DNA of 54,473 bases from Haplomitrium mnioides (Eukaryota > Marchantiophyta > Haplomitriopsida > Calobryales), in the NCBI GenBank assembly GCA_049999725.1, contig JBNGIS010020647.1:1-54473 (forward strand), given 5' to 3'. A model generated the notes under the pieces. The model did not search any database. It was given only the letters and a program-made list of their open reading frames with translations, and had not been told where the DNA came from. The stretch's first letter is position 1, and every line of letters begins with the position of its first letter. The position numbers were made by a program, and so were the translations under genes. Below, in pieces: positions 1 to 9,239 of this stretch.

Positions 1-1209
1 GGATTCCACTTCGGATCCCCACACAGACACTCAAAACGGAACCCCTTTAACTAGGGTTCCCCACATAGGAAAGCGAAGTTCCGAAGCCTTCTTCGGACCA
101 CGGACTCCCTTCACGGAACACGGACTCTCCTCATAACATCCTTCCGCTTGCTTCCAATTCATTCTTATTCCTTTAAATTTTAATACCACCTGATTGCGCA
201 TCAGCTCGATCGATTTCCACCTTATTCAAAATGCTCTTCGGATAGCAAAATTTCATCGTCCATTGCTTCCGTCGCTGGCCTGATCAATTTCTACCTTGTA
301 GCAGTCTTCCAATTTGATCCCTCACAGAAACACTCTTCACATTACCTTACTTCAACAGAATCCTTCGACGACGAATTCCAGCCCGAAGAGTCTTCCCGTT
401 GTTGTCCTTCCTGATGCGATTCTTCTTCAGCAAAGTCCCGTGCACTCCCCCGTCAAAGTCCTCCTCTTGATTGTCAGGCCCTTTCTTCACCAATCTTTTG
501 AAGAGGGAATCGTTTCTATCGGTTCTTTAAGTTTCTTTAACGATAGATAAAATTTCGAGTTCTGCTTCTAACATAGAATGTTTCGAGCTTCTTAAAGAGG
601 GCCAACCAGGACCCCATTGAGAGAGCATCAACCAGAAGGGCCTTCCCTTCTTTCAAATCCTCCAGACGAGTATCTGACGGCCTCTGTAAATAATGCTCAA
701 GCCTTTGCTTCAGATTCCCCTGACATTCCTGAAACAACCTCAGGAGCTGAAATCTTGAGAAGAGGTACACGGGTCTCCGCGGCTATGGCATTGGCAAGCA
801 CAGTTTTCCCACACCCTGGGGCTCTATACAAAAGAACTCCCCTTGGAGGCTGCACCCCCAACCTGCCATGCCAGTGAAGAAATCATTCCACATCTATTTC
901 CTTTTGCCTTGGTCACCTCATCTTCACAGCTCGTTTGGAATTTTAACGAGAAGCGAATAGCATTGTATTTCCACAATGTCATCGTTGGCATGCTATTTCT
1001 TCAACTGAAGTTATCAAACCGCATTTCATCTTCAACATTATTTTGATGGAAATTTCTCGTGGATGTCAATGGTTAGAAGATCGATAGTTCCCTTTAGCAT
1101 CAGCCTTCACAACTCCATCACAACACTAGCCTTGCACATTCATCTCCTCGCATTTCAACCAGGAGCTAGCTTATTATCCCATAAGTAGCTTCAGAAAACC
1201 TTGCCCATG

Positions 1210-1217
1210 TATAAAAG
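1210..1217 (+). promoter_or_regulatory. TATA box of the LTR promoter
   Basis: TATAAAAG lies about 45 bases before the GAGGCATCCCC landmark. The solo LTR of the same family has a TATATAA-type box at the matching place (near 24733-24744, - strand). Conservation of position in two copies supports it as the element's promoter. Confidence 0.6.
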
Positions 1218-1377
1218 CAATCCTCTCTCTTCTTCTTTCAAGAGGCATCCCCCTAGGGGGTCTAAGGCCACCGTATATTTCTTCTCTGACCTTGGACGGA
1301 CCTAGTTCAGGGCACGGCTATCGACATAATTGACCTGGCTCCTAGGCAAGCTATCCATCAACAAACAAAATAGATAA

Positions 1378-1380
<3 letters not shown>

Positions 1381-1412
<32 letters not shown>
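1381..1412 (+). repeat. (GATA)8 microsatellite
   Basis: Eight perfect GATA units, preceded by the degenerate TAGATAAATA. It lies inside the LTR. The solo LTR has only a short ATTGATAGG remnant at the equivalent place, so the expansion is private to this copy. Confidence 0.95.
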
Positions 1413-1470
1413 TAGGTAGGGGCTGGCTGGCCCTCGATAATAAGATTAGTTTTGCAATTTTTTTTTCCAA

Positions 1471-1476
1471 AATAAA
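1471..1476 (+). promoter_or_regulatory. Possible polyadenylation signal of the LTR
   Basis: AATAAA follows a T-rich tract 254 bases after the TATA box, a plausible place for the end of the R region. This rests on the motif alone. Confidence 0.35.
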
Positions 1477-1684
1477 GCTCCTCCTATGGCACAGCCTCCT
1501 CCTTTCTTCTCTCCATAACACAATATACTCTATTTTTCATATTTTTCCAAAAACTCACAACTTTACCATTTTACTTTTATTTTGTTGCGCCGAAAAGAGC
1601 ATCTTCACATCGATTCTGATCTCTTGACAGGAACTATGCTCTCACAAAGAGGAGAAGGAGGCTACCCAAGGTGGGAGCTCGCAA

Positions 1685-2347
1685 CTGGTCTATGAGGACA
1701 AGGGGGCCCCTGAGATCGACATCCAAATCGCAGGTTGCACATTGTCCTTGGTGCTCGTAGATGGAGGGGCAGACGTCAACATCATGGTGGAGGAGACTAC
1801 TCACAAGCTGGGATTCACGGAATTCCAGCACATTCCCGAATCATGAGGCTCGCAAATGGGGTCGCGCGTGAAGCCATTGGGTTCTCTTCTGCAAGTTCCA
1901 ACATTCATCGGAGGGGAGGAATTCAAGCTCACTTACCTGGTAATGTGATCTGCCCGAGCATCTCCTTACCCAATGCTGATCGAGAAATCGTGGCTATATG
2001 GGGCCAAAGTAATGCACAACTGGGAGAACTATACACTGGTGTTCGGCCCCGAAAGAAGGATAGTGCATTACGGTCATGTTCCTCACTTGGGGGAAACGCA
2101 ATCAGATGCGGAATACGACAGTGAGTGGTCCAAAGAGGAGGAAGATTCGGAGTACCACTACTGGGTACAGATGGTGAGCGAAGCGACAGAGGAGGATCTA
2201 TTGAAGGAGGGTGTAGTTTCCGTCAATCAAATCGAATTATCTACCTATGACGGGACAAAGCATCAGTGGGATGGGTCCGCGGTAGATCGGACCAGAGCTG
2301 ATGACACTAGGATCCGAAGGGGGGACAGATCCGAAGTACCTCATTAG
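1685..2347 (+). pseudogene. pol: Aspartic protease region of a Tat/Athila-like Ty3 pol, with stops
   Basis: The frame starting near 1685 reads through a retropepsin core. The active-site motif is VLVDGGADVNIM (1753-1788), where DGGA stands for the usual D-S/T-G-A. A LIEKSWLYG..VMHNWENYTLVFGPE stretch follows, of the kind found between protease and RT in Tat/Athila elements. Family knowledge: this enzyme cleaves the Gag-Pol polyprotein inside the virus-like particle. In-frame stops interrupt it (TGA near 1844 and 1948), and another stop closes the frame at 2345. No Gag domains lie between the LTR end and this point, so the copy is internally deleted or belongs to a gag-less derivative. It is dead. 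Confidence 0.8.
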
Positions 2348-2401
2348 ATCCAGGAAACTGACACGGGGAGGTCCACAGAAGCTCCTTGGGAGGAAGGAGG
2401 A

Positions 2402-3411
2402 GTGAGATTGGCTACCCTGATGCTAGCAGGGGACAACAGGGGAAGGAATGAGATGGGGGTGGTGAGGGATGCCCAACACAAGCAGCTGGTGGTTCAAGAG
2501 GAACACACTTTCCATATCGGATCCCAATTGCCCAAGAAAGCAAAGCAGGCCTTCACCCAACTCCTACACAATTACAGTGATGCCTTCGCTTGGAGTCATG
2601 TAGATCTAAAGGGAGTCCCTAGGGAATTGGGGGAGCATAGGATTGACCCGAAGCCCACAACAATCCCAGTGTGCCAACGACAATATCAGATGAATTCTCG
2701 ATTCTCCCTACAGGTAAAGGAGGAGATAAACAAGCTCATGGAGGCAGACTTCATATATCTTGTCCTCAACAGTGAATGGGTGTCTCCCATGGTTGTGGTA
2801 CCCAAGAAGGTGGGATAGGATGGGGAGAAGAAAATCCGTGTCTGCTAAGATTTCCAAAAACTGAATAAAGCCACGAAGAAAGATCACTACCCATTGCCTT
2901 TCACAGATGGGGTGCTAGACTTGGTGGCAGGGCAGGAGGTATACAGTTTTTTGGATGGGTACTCTGGGTATAACCAGATCTGGATTCGGGAGGAGGATCA
3001 GCTCAAAACAGCATTCACCACAGAATGGGGGGTGTTTGCTTTCAGGAGGATGCCTTTTGGCTTGTGTAATGCACTAGGTACTTTTTAGAAGATGATGATG
3101 AACATCTTCCACGACTACCTCAGAAAGTTCCTGGAGGTGTTCATCGACGATTTCGTGATGTATGGTAAGGTGGAGGACCACGAGCGGGATGTGAGGCTCA
3201 CACTTCAGAGGTGCAAGGAAACTCGGCTGAGGTTGCACTCATGAGAATGTTTCTTTGGGTGAAGGAGAGGATACTCCTCGGACACCGAATTTCCGACAGA
3301 GGCATTGAGGTGGATCAGGAGAAGATCACCAATTGGTTGAATGTAGCCTTTCCTACCAGTCTCAAGGAGGTGCAAGGCTTCCTAAGGTGTGTTGGGTACT
3401 ATCGATGATTC
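2402..3411 (+). pseudogene. pol: Reverse transcriptase of the Tat/Athila-like Ty3 element, broken
   Basis: The domain is recognised from HRIDPKPTTIPV, WVSPMVVVPKK, DFQKLNKATKKDHYPLPF, FLDGYSGYNQI, RRMPFGLCNA and the catalytic FIDDF motif (about 3138-3152, followed by VMYG). FLDGYSGYNQI and F-x-DDF are typical of the Tat/Athila branch of plant Ty3 elements. Stops fall at 2816, after KIRVC (about 2847) and at 3086. A frameshift near 3235-3265 moves the reading from frame 2 to frame 1, after which LLGHRISDRGIEVDQEKI continues the thumb/connection. A further TGA (probably from CGA) lies near 3406. The domain order PR-RT-RH-IN is normal for Ty3. It cannot make an enzyme. Confidence 0.9.
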
Positions 3412-3429
3412 ATCAACCAATTCGCCTCA

Positions 3430-3948
3430 GTGGCTATGCTCCTCACCCAAATGACCAAGGTGGGTAGCACATTCGAGGCCACTCTTGAAAGACTGAAAAG
3501 TTTCATGGAATTGCAAAAGAGGTTGGCCAGTGCCCCTATGTTAGTCCCTCCCAACTGGGGAAGGGACTTCCATGTAATGATTGATGTATTTGGGTTCTGC
3601 ATTGGAGCAATGCTATCCCAGATGGATGATCAGGGACGTGACCACCCCATCTACTTTGCCAACAAGCTGCTAGCACCAGCAGAGAAGAATTACTCTACAA
3701 CAGATCGGGAAGCTCTAGGTATCATTTATGCCCTGAAGAAGTTCAGGCATTACCTGTTGCAGCACAAGGTGATCTTCCACACGGGTCACAATGCGTTGAA
3801 GTACATGGTGAACAAGCCAGACGTCACCGGTCGAATTGCAAGGTGGGTACTTTTGTTGCAGGAGTTTGACTTTGAGGTCAGGATCAAGCCTGGGAAGAAG
3901 CACAGCAATGCAGACTTCTTCTCTAGAATTGCAGGGCTTATCAACTAG
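3430..3948 (+). pseudogene. pol: RNase H domain of the Tat/Athila-like Ty3 element
   Basis: This is the longest clean stretch of this pol (172 codons). It contains DFHVMIDVFGFCIGAMLSQ, PIYFANKLLAPAEKNYSTTDREALGIIYALKKFRHYL and HNALKYMVNKPDVTGRIARW, the usual RNase H landmarks of Ty3 elements. The catalytic positions correspond to the Asp of MIDV and the Glu of DREAL. The Asp usually found in a TDHNAL-type motif is changed (TGHNAL). It is in the same frame as the preceding RT connection and ends with a TAG just before the integrase. Part of the same dead polyprotein. Confidence 0.88.
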
Positions 3949-3954
3949 CAGCAA

Positions 3955-5092
3955 GTGGGAGATGAATTCCCAGACAAACATCTGTTCCAAGTGAAGGTGG
4001 GGAAGGCCACAAAGTACGGCCACATCATCGAGTTCCTCAACTCCGCTCAACTCCCCCAAGGCATCAGCAAAGAGGAGGCTGCTATGTTCCTTAGAAAGGT
4101 GAGACCATACCTCTTGATTAAAGGAATATTAGACAAGAGAGGTTATGATGGGATGATCAGACGCTGCTTAGAGCGGGATCAGTCCACAGTGGTAATGCAG
4201 ACGCTCCACGAAGAGGAGGTGGGAGGGCACTTTGCTGCTGACACCACCATCAAGAAGGTCTTGGATGCAGGATATTGGTGGCCCACTTTGCATAAGGATG
4301 TGCATTTCTGGGTAAGAAGATGTGATGCATGCCAGAGGACAAGGAGGCCTGCAGCAAACCAGCATCATACTCTCTAATACCCATAATCCCCTTGGCAGCA
4401 TTTGAGAAGTGGGGGATCGACTTCATCGGTCCCATTGCACCTTCCACTCGGAAGGGCAACATGTACATTCTGTTGGCTACAGATTATGCCACAAAGTGGG
4501 TGGAGGCCAGAGCAACTAGGAAGGATGATGCCAAGACAGTGGCAGCCTTCCTATATGAGCAAATGTTCTGCAGGTTTGGGCCTCTTTTGGAGCTAGTCAG
4601 TGATCAAGGGACGCACTTCATCAATTAGGTGATCAAAGACCTGACCAGTCGGTACCTGGTCAAGCACAAGAGGACCACAGCTTACCACCCCAAGGCTAAT
4701 GGCCTAACGGAACGGGCCAATGGGATCATGAGCAAAATACTCAGCAGGACAGTAGTAGCCAACAAAGCGGATTGGGACTTGAAGCTGCTCACTGCCACCC
4801 ATGTCTATAATTTGGCTTACAAGACCACAACATGGCATAGTCCTTACTTTTTGGTCTTTGGACAACATGCCCTGGTGCTAGTGGAGTATGAGGTGCCTAC
4901 CAGAAGGATGTTGGAGTAGGAAAGGATGGATGAGGATCAGAGCAGAAGGGAGAGGCTCTATTAGTTGGAGAATTTGGAGGAGACCAGAGAGTTAGCCCAA
5001 GGGAGGTTGGAGCACCAACAGGAGCTTAAGAAGAAACAACATGACAAGAAGCTCAAACCAGCTGACCTCCGGGAGGGAAACCTGGTTATATG
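3955..5092 (+). pseudogene. pol: Integrase of the Tat/Athila-like Ty3 element, frameshifted
   Basis: The N-terminal zinc-binding module shows LHEEEVGGHFAADTT and then CDACQR (an HHCC pattern, about 4200-4335). A frameshift near 4340-4380 moves to the third frame. There WGIDFIGP (first Asp), VSDQGTHFIN (second Asp) and YHPKANGLTERANG (Glu) form the catalytic core, with 35 residues between second Asp and Glu counted through the stop at 4626. HPKANGLTE is typical of the Tat/Athila branch. A charged C-terminal tail (ELKKKQHDKKLKPADLREGNLV) runs to about 5090 with stops at 4917 and near 4962. Intact, the enzyme would insert the cDNA into the genome. Confidence 0.88.
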
Positions 5093-5327
5093 ACAGTAGG
5101 TTTGTGCATTTTCCTAGAAAATTGCACACAAGATAGATGGGGCCATTCATTCTGAAGCAACTCCACAGGAATAGGTCATTAGAGCTGGAGACGCTGGAGG
5201 GTCACAAGTTTGCCAACAGAGTGCACTTCGACAGGCTGAAGAGATACGAAAATTAGGAGGAACCGGAAGAGGGCCCAACTGTGACCTCATCAAAGGTTCT
5301 CAACAACCAGAGGTAAGCTCTTTTGTG
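5093..5327 (+). other. 3' untranslated part of the Ty3 internal region
   Basis: No domain is visible. Fragments such as KIDGAIHSE and a glutamate-rich tail may be the last of the integrase, broken by stops. Confidence 0.4.
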
Positions 5328-5380
5328 GGTGTGTGTGTGTGTGTGTGTGTTTTGGGGGGGGGGAGGGGGGGGGGGGGTGT
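5328..5380 (+). repeat. Simple-sequence tract: (GT)n followed by near-pure G
   Basis: About eleven GT units (5329-5350) run into T3 and then ten G, one A and thirteen G (5354-5377). Such tracts are common slippage products. The runs of G could fold as a G-quadruplex, but that is inference. Confidence 0.95.
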
Positions 5381-5488
5381 TTCGCGGGGTTGTTTTGCAA
5401 GAGTTACAGAACTCAAGCCAACGACCAACAGTAGAGGCACCCACCAATTGAGGGAGAAGAAGTGTGTTCGCGAAGACGCTTCACACTT

Positions 5489-5498
5489 GAAGGGGGAG
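5489..5498 (+). promoter_or_regulatory. Polypurine-tract-like site, followed by ATGTTAGT
   Basis: GAAGGGGGAG followed by TTATGTTAGT has the look of a polypurine tract before the TG of a 3' LTR, which would then start at 5502. A near-copy of the whole junction recurs at 8165-8188. The following sequence does not match the start of the solo LTR of this family, so the boundary is uncertain. Confidence 0.4.
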
Positions 5499-5501
5499 TT
5501 A

Positions 5502-8164
5502 TGTTAGTCAGTGATTCAGGTATCTAAGGTGGAATTCAAGAAATTAGAAGAATCTCTGGCACAATGACCCTTTGCAAGTGTGAAGTCATCTCAAGAGCAG
5601 CAGATTACTCCCAAACAGCTAATAAGAGTACGGAGCTTGATTCCTATGAGGAAGACAAGATCATGGCGGAAGGATGAGCAGAGGGCAGTGATTGCCAACC
5701 AGAGGAGGGGTCCTATTTCAAAATTCAAAGCAGGCTAGCGAGCATCTGTGGGCCTTCAGGAGGATGCGGGGATCAAGGCCGAGCAAGGGAAGAAGGAACG
5801 CCCACTCCATGCGAAGCGATCGGAAGAGGAAGAACGGATCCACAAGCAAACATCCGAAGGCACTCAGAGGAGGCAGATCGCGGACATGTCTTGCAGCGGC
5901 CACAAATCAGAAAGCAAGGATCGATGACGAAATGAGGAGGTGAGATCGTCACAAGGGCGAGCAAGGCCAGGGAAGAGGGACGCCTCGATCTTGCAACCAG
6001 GAGCACGCTCTGCAAGGGCCGATCGAGCTCACTCTTCGAATCTGCGGATCCTAGCGGAAACGTGGAGTTCCTTGAACGCCCCGCAAGATTCCATGGAAAT
6101 GTGGCATCTCCAGAGTGATTCACGGGATTCTACGGAAGACGTGGCAGCCCCAAGAAGTCCAAGGATCTATGGGAAGCCGCATTTCTAAGTGGGGATCCCA
6201 CTTAACAGGGTTCCGATCCGTCTTATGACGTGGGGACCCCACTTAAGAGGGATCCGCGAAGAGTCGAACCGAGGAGTGAGGAGGAAGGCTTGAAACAGTG
6301 ACATATCATGGGTTTGGCCGAAGGAAAAAGGGAGAGTGCCGGAAGGGTGATTCATCCGAGATCCGAGCGAAAGTGGATCGAGGAAGCCGAAGGGGCAACT
6401 TAGCGCGGATCCGATAGGAGGAAAAGTAGAGGAGAGCCGAAAAGGGGACAAATCACCAAACGATCCGACAAAGAGCAAGTAAAGGCGAAAAGGCAACTTA
6501 TCGGCGATCCGGTCCAACGATACGCGACAGTGATGAAACAATGATCCATCGCAAACCATCCAACGGGAAGAAGGCTGAGCCAAAAGGGCGATATGCGCCG
6601 ATCCGGTTGGGGGAAACGAGGGGTACGTTGAAAAGGCGATGTATCGATGAATCAGAGAGCAAGATGAGGTCGGTCGGAAAATCAAGCTAACGCCGGTGCG
6701 ACCGATGGAGGGGCAAGCGGCGCCAAAAAGGTGACTCTTCGAAGCTTTGGCATAACCAAGGGAGAAAGTTCGACGGGGTATGGCCGCAGTATCCGAAAGT
6801 TTGAGAGGGGCAAACGGTCTGAAAGGAACTTGTAGTTCTTATACCAAGCTTTCAAAAATGTTAACGAAGGAAGCCTCAGGCACGCGCATAGTTCTTATTT
6901 CGAAGGTATGATGAAACAGCGACATCGGCACAAGTTCTTACTCGGCGAGCAAAGGGAGTCTGCAGCAGTTCTTCGGATGACGTGGCGAGCAAAGGGAGTC
7001 CACGGAGGGTTTCGAAAACTTTGAGGAAGGAGAGTGAAGTCCACAGGTCAACTTCGGAAGAGGAGCCAACGCGACGGTCTGCCTATCCCCTTGCGGGGCG
7101 GCATCGGGCAGCAGCCTTTGGACAACGTGGCGCTGTGAGATGCAAGGAGAGGATTCCATGGGTCAACTTTGGAAGGAAGTCAGTCGACGATCCGCCTACC
7201 CCTCTGCGGAGCGGCATTGGACGGTGCCTTTCGAAAGACGTGGCGACTCGAGGAGCCTCGAGCAAAGTCCGAGGACACGCGGCAATAGGTGAGAGCTCAT
7301 CGGACCTCGGGCTGCGAGCGAGTCAACGTGAAGGGAGGGTCAGCGTGATGGTCAGCCTACCCCCTTGCGGGGCGACGCCGGACGGCGGTGCAAAAGATGA
7401 CGTGGCGCATAGAGGATGACTTGGGATCTGCAGGAGAATCCTTGGAGATTTCGTGGGCGGGGTTCTGCGGGGCGCTTTGGAGCTCTGTTCCGAATAACCC
7501 TTTCAGACTTGGTTCCACGGGAATCTGTGGAATCTCGACCCGCGAGATTCTTCGGATCCCCTGTTACATTACCGTTGTACTTGGATCTTCCTAACCGCTC
7601 GACAAGACATGCAGCGCCTCCTCCCATTTTGTTGTAATGGGAATAACGATTGCAAGAGACACGCGCCGTCACCTCCTAATCCGAGCCAACGGGATTAACG
7701 ACTATTCATCGGATCGGGCTCGTGGGATCAGTGTGCAGGGAGGGGTATACCTCGATGGCCTTCAAATTTCTTCAGGTTGATGCACGGGCAATTGCAGGAA
7801 GCGACAGCGACCGCAAGACAAGGAAATCCCGCATGGTAAGGCATGGGTGAAGAATTCAGTCAGGAATTACGTAAGGCGGGTGTACTAGCTTCGGGGGGCC
7901 AAGGGGATTCGGAGGTGGACTGGAAGGGCGCTGAGAATTGCAGAGTGAGGAGCTCTGGATGCTCGGGTGATCCAGGTGAACTCGTCCTTGCCGGTGGACC
8001 AGAGCGGAGGTGGACCGATACGATAGTTCGAAGGGATTTTTGGCCTACTGAGAACTAAGGAGAGGCTACCAAGTGAGGAACTTGGAGTCGTCTCGGCATT
8101 TTCTTGTGCAAGCGCATTAGCCCAGAGTGTTTGGAGTACACTCTGGTGTGATTCTTCAAGTGGA
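5502..8164 (-). mobile_element. GC-rich LTR-like block resembling U3 of the same LTR family, in inverted orientation
   Basis: No coding domain is seen. Parts match the + strand of the solo LTR 24276-27169, that is, the reverse of the orientation of 1-1646. The clearest match is 6181-6330 against 25262-25405: CTAAGTGGGGA, CCCACTTAA, GGATCCG and an AACAGTGACATAT/AATGGTGATATAT stretch come in the same order. The promoter-proximal and R-U5 part of the LTR is not present. The block is richer in G+C and CpG than the rest of the window. It may be a diverged LTR, a rearranged U3, or an insertion of a relative. The many short ORFs are not supported. Confidence 0.45.
7044..7408 (+). repeat. Three diverged copies of a ~90-bp GC-rich unit
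   Basis: Copies at about 7047-7133, 7160-7246 and 7321-7408 share, in order, GTCAAC(TT/GT), a GCCTA(T/C)CCCC segment, a short hairpin (CCCCTTGCGGGG in copies 1 and 3) and a terminal (G)ACGTGGCG. The copies are unequally spaced, so this is not a simple tandem array. Confidence 0.75.
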
Positions 8165-8167
8165 GTT

Positions 8168-8180
8168 GAGAGGGGGGGCT
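8168..8180 (+). promoter_or_regulatory. Second polypurine-tract-like junction
   Basis: GAGAGGGGGGGCT followed by ACGTTAGT resembles the junction at 5489-5508 (GAAGGGGGAG..ATGTTAGT). The preceding TCTTCAAGTGGAG also resembles TTCACACTTGAAG there. It may be another internal/LTR boundary from a related element. Confidence 0.3.
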
Positions 8181-8189
8181 ACGTTAGTG

Positions 8190-9060
8190 CATGCGCAGTG
8201 CGCGGGATGACCCGTCGAGGCTCGAAGGTGGAGTGAGCTACCTGCAATTGGGAAAGCTGTCTTCCAAGGGTGGAAATCAAGGAAATTCTCTTCCTAGCCT
8301 GAGGAAGTAAAGTCAAGGCTTCTCGTGAGGGAAGTTGAAAAACTATCTGGAGAGAAAGGTGTGTGGGTAAGTTGTTGGAAGGCTGGGCTGCAGATTGTAA
8401 GGCAGCAAGTATTCAGAAGGGAGGGAACGGTTGGTGGAAATCCATAAGGCCTTCAAGGATTCTATTTATATATATTTATACAAATATATACAAATATTTG
8501 TATATTTTCTTGCAAATATTGTATAAACTGTTTGTGTATATGTGTAGTTAGATTTCCTTTCTGCAAGTGTGTTCTAGAGGTTTTGTAGATTAGGAGGTAT
8601 CATACCAGTTGAGCAAACCCTGGGACAGATCTGAAGGGGGAGTCCAATCCCTTGACACAGTTCTGATAGCATAGGGGTGAATGCTCTATGCCTCTGAGCG
8701 TGTAGGTTAGTCTAGAAGTTAGAACATATTAGGATAACTAGGCAAGTTAGTTGTATCAATCCTGGGACAACCTTGAGAGGGGGAGCCCAATCTTATTTTG
8801 TTGAACATTAGTGCAGGTCACAGCACCCATTCTGCCCCAAGCACAAAAAAGGTGGTAGGGTCTAAGTCATTAGGTCCTTTGAATAAAGCGGAAGAATTAC
8901 ACAAAGCATAGTTGGGGGTCATGGATGTGGACCTGAGGATGTTTGAGTAAATAACTTGAGTGCAACAAGGAGAGAGTGGTGTACTAAAGGTTGAAAAGGA
9001 AAGGGAGAATCCTTAGAGCCTGAAAGTGGTAACTGGAAAGGGGCCATCTCAGAAAAGAAC
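8190..9060. other. Anonymous spacer with an AT-rich patch and a short direct repeat
   Basis: No domain or RNA gene is recognised. An AT-rich patch lies at about 8460-8540. A roughly 38-bp direct repeat sits at about 8613-8652 and 8757-8794 (shared CTGGGACA..CTTGA/CTGAA, GGGGGAG and CCCAATC/TCCAATC). The sequence could be the leader and gag remnant of the copia element that follows, but nothing in it proves that. Confidence 0.5.
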
Positions 9061-9066
9061 CTGAAA

Positions 9067-9170
9067 TACCAATATAAAAGAACTCAAAGACCAACTTCCA
9101 AATGAGTAACAATTCCAAGATAGCTCTAATGGAGTTATGCAACTAAATGCCAATAAGCAACCACAATCTG
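9067..9170 (-). mobile_element. Fragment of a chromovirus LTR with its primer-site junction
   Basis: ATACCAATATAAAAGAACTC and the following ~90 bases match the start of the 457-bp LTR at 33973-34070. Shared words are AAAGACCAACTT, AATGAG/AATAAGTAA, AAGA(T/C)A(G/A)CTCTAA and GCCAATAA. The six bases before it (ATACCA) match the primer-binding-site side of that LTR. It is therefore the end of a 5' LTR plus the junction of another, more diverged copy in the same orientation. About a quarter of the positions differ. Confidence 0.6.
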
Positions 9171-9239
9171 TCCTCCCTTGCCTCCGAAGAGGCGGCTGAG
9201 AAGGTTAAGTCCTAGATTAGGGGAGCGACACCTGAACTA

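Larger units (their letters stand above)
1..1646 (+). mobile_element. 3' part of a long LTR (Ty3/gypsy, Tat/Athila type), 5' end outside the window
   Basis: This stretch carries no credible gene. Its last 450 bases match the reverse complement of 24276-24760, the solo LTR inside the satellite. Shared landmarks, in the same order, are a TATA box, GAGGCATCCCC, AAGGCCACCG, CTAGTTCAGGGCAC, GGCTGGCTGGCCCTC and a terminal GGAACTATGCTC..ACA. The upstream part also matches weakly (TTTAACTAG..TCCCCAC near 48-68 against 25306-25330). The LTR end is placed at 1646 because the homologous solo LTR has an exact end there. Protease-coding sequence follows within about 40 bases, so a primer-binding site and gag are missing. 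The short ORFs inside look like noise. Confidence 0.75.

Noticed and set aside
314-1046. Short ORFs in the first LTR
   Set aside because: No domain and low complexity; the region matches a non-coding LTR in inverted copy.
5692-8058. Many ORFs of 60-166 codons on both strands in the GC-rich block
   Set aside because: GC-rich DNA has few stops. None shows a recognisable motif, and they overlap on both strands.
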